Shown here one piece after another: positions 53,195 to 60,797 of a DNA stretch of 64,000 bases. The notes below the pieces were generated by a model. The model made no database searches and was not told where the DNA came from. It saw only the letters and a program-made list of their open reading frames with translations. Source of the DNA: an uncultured Atopobium sp. (GTDB taxonomy: Bacteria; Actinomycetota; Coriobacteriia; Coriobacteriales; Atopobiaceae); contig CALKTD010000020.1 in assembly GCA_937997345.1 (NCBI GenBank), forward strand, positions 1 through 64,000. Reading direction: 5' to 3'. The position numbers and the translations under genes were made by a program. Position 1 is the first letter of the stretch. The number at the start of each line of letters is the position of its first letter.

Positions 53195-54130
53195 TTAGCT
53201 TTTCTGGCCAAAATCTTCAAATGCTTGACGACTTCCCTTGGTAACATCCACATCTTTCCACTTACCAAAATCAAGCGCACCAGGATGATGATTCTTTCTA
53301 TCCTTCTCTGGAGGAAGCTGCATGTAATCCCCATATCCCCTGGTAAGAAGCTTGTCATACTCCTTAGGAAGCATAGTGGTAATGTCCTCAAAAGGAACGC
53401 GCACCATAGGAAAAACGTCTTCTTTATCCATAGACCAGTTCTCTGGATCAGGTTCAACAAAGCTGGCGTAGTGATTGGTTTTCTCGCTCTCTGCAGTGCG
53501 AGCAGCCTGGTCCCACTTGCGCTGGATAAATGCAGATGAAACTCTAAAAAGCTTCAAGGCATGATGAATAATAAAGCATCCCGCAAGAGCAATCTTTTTC
53601 TTCCAGCCAGTCAAAGGCACTCGAGGTGTTGGGGTAACTAACAAGAAATTCAGACGACCCCAGAACCATGTTTGGCGTTTAACCTTTGCCAGCTTCTTTG
53701 GGTCTGCTGGGATTTTATCAAAGGGAAAAATTCCAATTGAAATAGCGTATGTAAAGGGGCAGGTCATAAACTCATCGGGAACACAAACCGTTCCTTTTAA
53801 AGAGAGATTTGTATTAACTGCCGGGAAGAAATTGTCTTTTCTGCCGTTTTGAATGCAAAAATCTGGACGAAGAAGAGCAGGCGCCTTCTCCAGAAAAATC
53901 TCATAGTCCTCGCGGAACATCGAGATATCTACATCATCATCCCAGGGAATAAAGCCTTTATGCCTCACGGCTCCAATAGCAGTTCCACCATATGCTTGAT
54001 ACGAAATACCAAGTTCTGTACAGACGCGATCAAGCTCATCCATCAAAAGCGTTGAAAGAATCTGAATTCTTCTTAGCTCGTCGGGGTTCTCGTATGTCTT
54101 AAATCCGTCAGACTCCACTAGGGCTCCCAT
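53195..54130 (-). CDS. LicD-family phosphotransferase
   Basis: A 311-residue LicD-like enzyme. Characteristic YGGTAIGAVRHKGFIPWDDDVDISMF (about 44-70) carries the metal-binding DDD of the nucleotidyltransferase-like fold. LicD transfers phosphocholine from CDP-choline to surface glycans. It shares the motif and fold with the second licD at 62810-63655. Cotranscription with the flippase is certain from spacing. With licA, licB and licC nearby, phosphocholine decoration of the exported glycan is probable. Other LicD proteins transfer different phospho groups, so the substituent is inference. Confidence 0.88.
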   Translation of the reverse strand: MGALVESDGFKTYENPDELRRIQILSTLLMDELDRVCTELGISYQAYGGTAIGAVRHKGFIPWDDDVDISMFREDYEIFLEKAPALLRPDFCIQNGRKDNFFPAVNTNLSLKGTVCVPDEFMTCPFTYAISIGIFPFDKIPADPKKLAKVKRQTWFWGRLNFLLVTPTPRVPLTGWKKKIALAGCFIIHHALKLFRVSSAFIQRKWDQAARTAESEKTNHYASFVEPDPENWSMDKEDVFPMVRVPFEDITTMLPKEYDKLLTRGYGDYMQLPPEKDRKNHHPGALDFGKWKDVDVTKGSRQAFEDFGQKS

Positions 54131-54193
54131 TCGCCATCGTCCGATAACATTCTTATAATACTAGACATCGGAGCTAATCGATTGGATGTAGCA

Positions 54194-54985
54194 ATGTATA
54201 CACCTCAGGATCACACGTTTGCTGTCTGCGCATATGGCGAGAGCCCCTATCTAGAAGAGTGCATTCTCTCGCTCAAGGAGCAGACACTGTCTACGAATAT
54301 TCTTTTGGCTACTTCAACACCAAACGAACTGATTCAGTCTCTTTGCGAGAAGTACAACATTCCCATGCATATCAATCCTGGTCCAGGAGGCATCGCTGGC
54401 GACTGGAACTTTGCGGTAAGCGTTTGTACAACTCCTTTGGTAACCATTGCTCACCAGGATGACCTGTATAAACCTTCCTATGCAGAGCATATGCTTGAAC
54501 GCGTGAACAGCTCTTTTCGTCCACTGATTTACTTCACCAATTATGGTGAGCTGCGCGATGGTGAAGAAGTTCTTGAAAATCGACTACTTAAGGTAAAGCG
54601 TCGTCTCTTGTACTCGCTTTCAAAGCCAGAAAACGCAGGTAAAGCATGGGCCAAACGTCGCGCACTTGAGCTGGGTTGCGCCATTTGCTGCCCAAGCACC
54701 ACATTGGTCCTTCCCAATCTTGACGTCCCTGTTTTCAAAGCTGGATTTGGCTCTAACCTAGACTGGGAAGCATGGGAAGCAATTAGTAAACGTGAGGGTG
54801 ATTTCTTGTACGACACCCGTGTGCTCATGCTTCACCGCATCCACGAAGATTCTGAAACCAGCCACCTTATTCACGATAACCGTCGTGAACAGGAAGATTT
54901 AGAGATGCTCAAGAAGTTTTGGCCAGCTCCTGTGGCCAAGCTTATTAACATGGCCTATAAGAGCGGACAAAAAAGTAACGGCTAG
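54194..54985 (+). CDS. Family 2 glycosyltransferase
   Basis: A 263-residue GT2-type protein. It has TFAVCAYGESPYLEECILSL at the start, then NPGPGGIAGDWNFAVSVC and AHQDDLYKPSYAEHML, the DD being the metal/nucleotide-binding motif. The C-terminal part (LHRIHEDSETSHLI) is typical of rhamnosyl or galactosyl GT2 enzymes. ATG 54194 is chosen over TTG 54182; the ribosome site is weak. It is divergent from the licD gene. It probably adds a sugar to the same polymer. Confidence 0.82.
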   Translation: MYTPQDHTFAVCAYGESPYLEECILSLKEQTLSTNILLATSTPNELIQSLCEKYNIPMHINPGPGGIAGDWNFAVSVCTTPLVTIAHQDDLYKPSYAEHMLERVNSSFRPLIYFTNYGELRDGEEVLENRLLKVKRRLLYSLSKPENAGKAWAKRRALELGCAICCPSTTLVLPNLDVPVFKAGFGSNLDWEAWEAISKREGDFLYDTRVLMLHRIHEDSETSHLIHDNRREQEDLEMLKKFWPAPVAKLINMAYKSGQKSNG

Positions 54986-55078
54986 TTTGTCATTACAGCG
55001 TAGAAACGTGACAACTAGAAACCATATAAGTGCAGGTTGTATACTTATATAAAACAATGTAGCAATCATTGGAGAAAT

Positions 55079-56164
55079 ATGCTGAACTTTGCTGTTGGTC
55101 CCGTTCAATCAGAAAACGATGTTCGTGCTCTTGGCGCGCTTGATGTCCCCTACTTTAGGACTCCAGAGTTCTCAACTACCATGCTTGAGAACGAGCAGAT
55201 GCTCTGTGAGCTGGCAAAAGCACCAGAGGGTTCTCGTGCTGTTTTTGTAACTGGATCTGGTACTGCAGGAATGGAAACCGTTGTTGCAGGCACCCTCTCA
55301 GCAGAAGATAAAGCTCTTGTAGTTGACGGCGGTAGCTTTGGTCATCGTTTTGTTCAGCTTCTTGAGCTGCATAACATTCCACATACCGTAATTAAGCTCA
55401 ACTATGGCTCGCCTTTAACTGCAGCCGATTTAGAGCGTTATCAGAATCAGGGCTACACCGCGTTTCTCGTCAATCTAGGTGAGACTTCCCAGGGTATTTT
55501 GTATGATGCGGAGCTCATCTCTGCATTCTGCAAAGAAAATAATCTGTTCTGGATTGCAGACTGCGTCAGTTCTTTCTTAGCAGATCCATTTGACATGGCT
55601 TCTTTAGGTGTAGACGTCATGATTACTGGCTCTCAAAAGGCACTTGCCTGCCCTCCAGGCATTTCTCCAATTGTGCTTTCTCAAAAGGCAGTTAAAAAGA
55701 TTGCTGGAATTAAAGCACCATGCATGTATCTTGACCTTAATTTGCTTCTCCAAAATGGAGAGCGCGGCCAAACGCCTTTCACTCCAGCAGTACAAACGCT
55801 TCTTCAGATCCATAAACGCCTCAGCAACATTGTTAAAGCAGGCGGCGTTGATGCTGAAAACGTACGTATTGCAGCACTCGCAAAAGATTTCCGTGAGCGC
55901 GCTCAGAGTCTTCCGTTTGAGATGCGCCTTGTTTCTCCTTCAAATGCAGTTACTTTCCTTTCAACAGGTAACTACTCTGCAAAAACACTTTTCCAAGTGC
56001 TTAAAAATGAATACGGCATGTGGATTTGTCCAAATGGTGGCGAGAATGCAGATACTTCTTTCCGCGTTGGACACATTGGCGCACACGATGTAAGTGACAA
56101 TGCCGTTCTTGTTGCAGCAATTCATGACGTTCAGCGTAGGGGTCTTTTAACCACTAGGGAGTAA
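55079..56164 (+). CDS. Class-V PLP aminotransferase (AEP-pyruvate aminotransferase-like)
   Basis: A 361-residue fold-type I aminotransferase. It has VGPVQSENDVRAL at the N-terminus, FVTGSGTAGMETVV (PLP phosphate loop), WIADCVSSFLADPFDM (Asp for the pyridine ring), and GSQKALACPPG with the PLP lysine. It resembles PhnW and serine/alanine-glyoxylate enzymes. ATG 55079 with GGAGAAAT is chosen; the frame opens at 55037. The cytidylyltransferase fusion starts 2 bases after its stop. It may make an amino-alkyl group that is then activated as a CDP derivative, but no phosphonate mutase gene is nearby. Confidence 0.82.
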   Translation: MLNFAVGPVQSENDVRALGALDVPYFRTPEFSTTMLENEQMLCELAKAPEGSRAVFVTGSGTAGMETVVAGTLSAEDKALVVDGGSFGHRFVQLLELHNIPHTVIKLNYGSPLTAADLERYQNQGYTAFLVNLGETSQGILYDAELISAFCKENNLFWIADCVSSFLADPFDMASLGVDVMITGSQKALACPPGISPIVLSQKAVKKIAGIKAPCMYLDLNLLLQNGERGQTPFTPAVQTLLQIHKRLSNIVKAGGVDAENVRIAALAKDFRERAQSLPFEMRLVSPSNAVTFLSTGNYSAKTLFQVLKNEYGMWICPNGGENADTSFRVGHIGAHDVSDNAVLVAAIHDVQRRGLLTTRE

Positions 56165-56166
56165 CC

Positions 56167-57510
56167 ATGACCAAGGTAATCACCTATGGCACCTTTGACC
56201 TGCTTCACTATGGTCACACTAACCTACTCAAGCGCGCCAAAGACCTGGGCGACTATCTTATCGTAGGCGTTACCGCTGAAGCCTACGATATGGCTCGCGG
56301 TAAAATCAACGTAAAGCAAAGCCTCTCTGAACGAATTGAAAACGTCAGAGAAACCGGCCTTGCTGACGAGATTATCGTTGAGGAATACGAAGGTCAAAAA
56401 ATTGACGATATCCGCCGTTATGGTGCAGATATTTTTGCCATTGGTTCAGACTGGAAAGGCAAATTTGACTACCTTTCTGATTACTGCAAAGTAGTATATC
56501 TTGACCGAACAAAAGGCATTTCAAGCACGGAGCTTCGCAGTGAAGAGCGCAAACTTTCTGTTGGCCTCATTGGTGACGCTTCTTGGCTTGATAAATACAG
56601 GAGGCAAGCTCGTTTTGTAAACGGTATGGAGATTGAGGGCATTGCTACGCTCGACACTACCATGCTTACTCCTGAACTAGCTGAGCTTCCTGTTGTTACC
56701 TCTGACATCTCCGAGCTCCTACAAAAAGTTGATGCTGTTGTCATTGCATCTGATCCATCTCTTCACGAGAAACAAATCAGGCAGGCGCTTGAGGCGGGAA
56801 AGCATGTCCTGTGTGAATCCCCCTTTGCTCTAACACCAGAAGCTGGCGATTCTCTAGTAGCTTATGCACAAGAACGTGGTCTGGTGCTTCAAGACGCCAT
56901 TAAAACAGCATATTCAACAGCCTTCCATCGACTTGTTCTTTTGGTCAAAGGTGGAAAAATCGGCAAGGTTGTCTCAGTTGATGCCACCTGCACCTCACTT
57001 CGTTATAACAAAACTGATGATTCAATTACGGGTGCCAACTGGGGTGGTATGGGTGAATGGGGACCCATTGCTCTTCTCCCTATCTTCCAAATTCTTGGCA
57101 CCGACTACACGTCTTCTCAAATCATTACTCGTGGCGAGAAGGGCTTTGTCCACGAAGGTGAATTTACCAAGATAGATTTTGTCTATCCAAGTGCGGTAGC
57201 TTCTATGAAAGTAGCAACCGGTGTTAAATCTGAGGGTGAATTAGTTGTCTCTGGCACTGACGCTTATGTCTATGTTCCGGCGCCTTGGTGGAAAACAGAC
57301 TACTTTGAAATCCGCTACGAAAATCCTGCGGAAAATAAGCGCTACTTCTATCAACTTGATGGTGAGGGCTTTAGGTTTGAGCTCATTACATTTGCTCAGG
57401 CTATTGCAAATGGTACTTCAAATTCTTATATTTCCCGAGATATTTCACGCACGCTTTGTAAGGTAATGGGCGATTACTATCTAGGAACAAATACTTTGCA
57501 GATTAGTTAG
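56167..57510 (+). CDS. Cytidylyltransferase (TagD-like) fused to Gfo/Idh/MocA-like domain
   Basis: A 447-residue fusion. Residues 1-130 are a cytidylyltransferase with GTFDLLHYGHTNLL (HxGH) and the C-terminal ISSTELR segment, as in glycerol-3-phosphate or ethanolamine-phosphate cytidylyltransferases. Residues about 130-447 fit the Gfo/Idh/MocA fold (ALEAGKHVLCESPFAL), but the usual EKP reads ESP and the NAD-binding GxGxxG is degraded (GLIGDASW), so redox activity may be lost. It is cotranscribed with the aminotransferase and may build a CDP-linked substituent for the glycan. The fusion and substrate are of interest. Confidence 0.82.
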   Translation: MTKVITYGTFDLLHYGHTNLLKRAKDLGDYLIVGVTAEAYDMARGKINVKQSLSERIENVRETGLADEIIVEEYEGQKIDDIRRYGADIFAIGSDWKGKFDYLSDYCKVVYLDRTKGISSTELRSEERKLSVGLIGDASWLDKYRRQARFVNGMEIEGIATLDTTMLTPELAELPVVTSDISELLQKVDAVVIASDPSLHEKQIRQALEAGKHVLCESPFALTPEAGDSLVAYAQERGLVLQDAIKTAYSTAFHRLVLLVKGGKIGKVVSVDATCTSLRYNKTDDSITGANWGGMGEWGPIALLPIFQILGTDYTSSQIITRGEKGFVHEGEFTKIDFVYPSAVASMKVATGVKSEGELVVSGTDAYVYVPAPWWKTDYFEIRYENPAENKRYFYQLDGEGFRFELITFAQAIANGTSNSYISRDISRTLCKVMGDYYLGTNTLQIS

Positions 57511-57526
57511 CCTTAAATCTAAATCA

Positions 57527-57564
57527 GAAGCTCGTAACTACATCTTGTTACGAGCTTCTTTTTT
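57527..57564 (+). terminator. Strong terminator after cytidylyltransferase gene
   Basis: Perfect 12-bp stem GAAGCTCGTAAC (57527-57538) / GTTACGAGCTTC (57547-57558), followed by six Ts. It ends the aminotransferase/cytidylyltransferase operon. Confidence 0.9.
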
Positions 57565-57626
57565 GATAAAAAGATAAAATAGACTCTGTTAAATCTATTC
57601 CACTTAAACAAGGGGTTTCGTTGACT

Positions 57627-57936
57627 ATGATCACATCGTCAGCCAATAAAATTCTGTTCATCATCCATGGCTTGCTCTACACGCTTGTGTTGACTCTAGT
57701 CTGGTGGCACTTCTACCAGCAATCGCTCAGGCCTACGTTGATCCATCGGTTATGACCTACACCATCCAGGACTGGCAGCGGTCGTAGTTGCACTTTCTGC
57801 GGTCCTTGGCGTTGCGTTTAGGCGTTCTCGTAAGGTTTTATTCCGCCTGCTTAAGATTGACGAGAACGCAAACAAAATTGTCGAAGGCAAGGTTCACAAG
57901 GTCGACACCAAAGGTGCAGAAGCTGCAAATACTCAG
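57627..57936 (+). pseudogene. Frameshifted 5' part of the LtaS-like gene
   Basis: An ATG at 57627 opens a membrane-protein N-terminus (KILFIIHGLLYTLVLTLV). After about 57698 the sense continues in the next frame (VALLPAIAQAYVDPSVMTYTIQ), and after about 57766 in a third frame (LAAVVVALSAVLGVAFRRSRK), which then runs unbroken into the downstream 600-codon frame. Restoring one base at each point yields a single reading frame of about 705 codons. Both breaks are single-base losses next to CTGG. Either the gene is damaged or the assembly has two errors. Confidence 0.65.
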
Positions 57937-59739
57937 ATGAAAGAAATCCTTGCAGCAGAGTCCGTTCGTCTCAAAGAACAAAAAGAAGGCACCCTCAAAC
58001 CTAAGGGTCGCGTTGGTGTTGCATTTCTTGTTTCATTCTTCACGGTCTTTACTATCTTGGTCGTAGCTCCACTTGAGCTGGTGGCCAGCAACGCAAAAGA
58101 TTTATCGTTTAGCCTTAATGACGTAGCAGGTCCTGTATTTTTATCTGGCCTTTTGCTAACGCTTCTTTCTACCGCAGTCCTCTCCCTGCTGCATAAGCGC
58201 GTGTTTAACGTTGCTGTTGCGTTTGTGGGTGCCATTGGCGTGGCGTCGTATGTTCAGGCAGTGTTTTTGAATGGTGGTATGCCGCTTGCTGATGGACATG
58301 CAGTTATCTGGTCAGACTTCACAACCCAAATGATTGTCTCCGGTGTCATCTGGCTAGCAATCATTGCAGCTGCAGTAGTCTTCTCGCTTCTTAGAGCACG
58401 CCAGCTTAGAACAGGTCTTCTGGTAACCGCAGCAGCTCTTATCATTGTTCAGGCAGTTGGCGTTGCAAGTCTCTGGGGACCTGCTGTAGCTGCTTTCACA
58501 GATGTAAACACAAGAGAATCTCAACAAATTTATGCAACACGTGAAGGTCTCTATAACGTATCTTCCAAGAAGAACGTTGTGGTGTTTGTTCTAGATACCA
58601 CTGATACGGCCTTTGTCCAGAAGCTTTACGATGAGTATCCAGAGACATTTGCACCTCTTACTGGCTTTACGTGGTACAGAAATTCCGTCGGCTCCATGAT
58701 TCCTACGCGTTATGGAATCCCGTCTCTTGTATTTGAAAATCGCCTACAACCTGGTCAGCCATTTGGTGACTTTGTTGATGGTTGGGCAGACAACAGCCAT
58801 TATTTAGATGACATCAATAAACTAGGTTATTCCGTTGGCTTGTATACCGATAACTTTAATTCAATTTATACCGACTATATGCACAACCGAACCATCAACT
58901 ATCACGAGCTTCGTGGTCGTGGTTCAGAGAATCAGCTCAATGTGCTTGGAGCGCTTCGTATTCTTTACAAGACAGCATTCTGTAGAGATATGCCTTGGGT
59001 GCTAAAGCCCCGTTTCTGGTATTACACCGAAGACCTTAACATGCGTATGATGAGGAAATTTACGTATGACGAGGTAGACATGTCTTCTCAGCGTTATAAC
59101 GAAGATGATCTTAAGTATTATCAGGAACTCCAGCACTATGGTCTGTCTGTTCACGATGAAAACGATACAGGAAGTTTCCGCTTCATCCATCTTATGGGTT
59201 CCCATGGTCCTTTCATTCTTAACAGAAATCTTGAGCGCCCCAAAGATGCTAGCGAAGAGAACGAGATCGAACAGACACGTGGTGCCTGGAAGATTGTAAA
59301 CGCTTATATTACAGAGCTTAAGCGCCTTGGTCTTTACGAAAACACCTCTATTGTTGTAACCGCTGACCATGGTCGCTGGTATCTAACGCCAAACGATATT
59401 ACAAAGACTTCTGCTCCAGCAATTTTCTATAAACCTGCTGGTCAAAGCGCAGAAGAAGCGGCTCAACCTATGCAGATCTCAGATGCTCCTGTTTGGCACT
59501 ACGACATCTTGGCTCAAACACTCAAGGACATGGGCGCAGACTCTCAGATGCTCTCCAGGTACACTACTCCTCTTGATGAGTCTTATGAGGGAGAAGATAG
59601 ACCTCGCTACTATATTGAAACTATTACCGAGAATAACCGTGATGCAGAGCTTCGAGAATTTGTCATTAATGGCGATGCAACCGACTTCATCACCTGGAGT
59701 TTAACGGGAAATAACTGGAGACTAGTTTCCAAAAAGTAA
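57937..59739 (+). CDS. LtaS/phosphoglycerol-transferase-like sulfatase-fold membrane protein
   Basis: This 600-residue frame carries the main part of the protein. Four transmembrane helices (about 25-195) precede an extracytoplasmic sulfatase-fold domain. VVVFVLDTTDTAF (metal Asp), SMIPTRYGIPSLVF (nucleophile Thr region), FIHLMGSHGPF and VTADHGRW (Asp-His metal ligands) are seen. Such enzymes transfer phosphoglycerol or phosphoethanolamine to glycans or lipids. The natural start lies in the frameshifted 5' segment at 57627; the internal ATG 57937 has no good ribosome site. A terminator follows. Confidence 0.75.
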   Translation: MKEILAAESVRLKEQKEGTLKPKGRVGVAFLVSFFTVFTILVVAPLELVASNAKDLSFSLNDVAGPVFLSGLLLTLLSTAVLSLLHKRVFNVAVAFVGAIGVASYVQAVFLNGGMPLADGHAVIWSDFTTQMIVSGVIWLAIIAAAVVFSLLRARQLRTGLLVTAAALIIVQAVGVASLWGPAVAAFTDVNTRESQQIYATREGLYNVSSKKNVVVFVLDTTDTAFVQKLYDEYPETFAPLTGFTWYRNSVGSMIPTRYGIPSLVFENRLQPGQPFGDFVDGWADNSHYLDDINKLGYSVGLYTDNFNSIYTDYMHNRTINYHELRGRGSENQLNVLGALRILYKTAFCRDMPWVLKPRFWYYTEDLNMRMMRKFTYDEVDMSSQRYNEDDLKYYQELQHYGLSVHDENDTGSFRFIHLMGSHGPFILNRNLERPKDASEENEIEQTRGAWKIVNAYITELKRLGLYENTSIVVTADHGRWYLTPNDITKTSAPAIFYKPAGQSAEEAAQPMQISDAPVWHYDILAQTLKDMGADSQMLSRYTTPLDESYEGEDRPRYYIETITENNRDAELREFVINGDATDFITWSLTGNNWRLVSKK

Positions 59740-59765
59740 CTCTCACAAACTTAGAGAAATACAAA

Positions 59766-59803
59766 AGAGAGCCATTCTCCAGCGGAATGGCTCTCTTATT
59801 TTG
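59766..59803. terminator. Bidirectional terminator between LtaS-like gene and licB
   Basis: Perfect 12-bp stem AGAGAGCCATTC (59766-59777) / GAATGGCTCTCT (59785-59796), loop of 7, with T-rich sequence on both sides. It serves the convergent genes on each side. Confidence 0.9.
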
Positions 59804-59832
59804 TTTAAGACACCTAAAGTTACAGCAACAAA

Positions 59833-60780
59833 TTAATCTCTCTTTAACAGCTCGTTCCAGTCTGGAGTAGCCGAAAGAACTGTTCCCACAATAATAACAA
59901 TGCAGCAAATTACCGTCAGTGGAGAAGGAATTGCTTCTGGCATAATTGCTGGCAGAATAATACCTGCAAGAGCAGCAAAAATAACTGACCACGCAGAATA
60001 AGAAATATTTAAGGCCATACCTCGAGAAGCGCCAATAGAATCAATTGCTTTGTAATAGAAGAGATATGAAGCAGTTCCAGCAAGAGCAGCAATAAATACC
60101 ACAGCATTAGCAGGAGTTACTGCAACCTGGCTTGTAAATTCAACGGAACCTGCTAAAGGTAGGATAATAAGACCATAAGCAAACGCTGAGGTAGTTTCCC
60201 TAATCTGAAGTGCAGTCTCATTATCAACAGCATCGTCTTGCATACCCCAAGCTAAAATAACTGCCTCGGAACCCCAGCCAAAAACGCAAGCTATAACACC
60301 CACAATACCAACAAAAACGTTTCCGTTACCTTCACCTGCGGCAGTAGATATGCCAATGACCATAACACCTACTAGAGCCACAATAAGAGCAATAACTTGC
60401 TTCAAACTCATTTTTTCTTTAAGCAGAAACCATGCTAGAAGTGAACCAACTGCTGGATAAAAAGCTGAAATAGCTGCGGTATAGCCTGGCCCAATGGCAT
60501 TAATTGCAGCAAGGTAACCACTCATGCCAATTGGTCCGCCTAAAAGAGCACCAAGCATAACAACACGTCCGCTTTTAGTCTTTGCAGCTTCAAGGGTATC
60601 TTTGAGCCTGCCCTTACGTGCCATCATGACTAGAAGAATAGCAGCAGCAAAAAAGTCATGCATAAACGCACTAGCAAACGATGCCTGTGCGGAATCAACA
60701 TATGGACTCATACCAAGAGCAACACCAAGAATAACGGTATCAAGTGCCCAAAGAATGCCACTTAAAAAACCATATTGCAT
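59833..60780 (-). CDS. licB: Choline transporter LicB-like (EamA/DMT family)
   Basis: A 315-residue membrane protein with ten helices of the drug/metabolite transporter type. Two EamA halves are visible (LSGILWALDTVILGVALGM and the second VFVGIVGVIACVFGWGSEAV). Placement directly after the LicC-LicA gene (17 bases) and similarity of organisation to lic1 operons supports choline uptake. ATG 60780 with AGGGGAAACA upstream is favoured over the frame opening at 60822. DMT family proteins have varied cargo, so choline is inferred from context. Confidence 0.85.
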   Translation of the reverse strand: MQYGFLSGILWALDTVILGVALGMSPYVDSAQASFASAFMHDFFAAAILLVMMARKGRLKDTLEAAKTKSGRVVMLGALLGGPIGMSGYLAAINAIGPGYTAAISAFYPAVGSLLAWFLLKEKMSLKQVIALIVALVGVMVIGISTAAGEGNGNVFVGIVGVIACVFGWGSEAVILAWGMQDDAVDNETALQIRETTSAFAYGLIILPLAGSVEFTSQVAVTPANAVVFIAALAGTASYLFYYKAIDSIGASRGMALNISYSAWSVIFAALAGIILPAIMPEAIPSPLTVICCIVIIVGTVLSATPDWNELLKRD

Positions 60781-60797
60781 TGTTTCCCCTTTTACTC

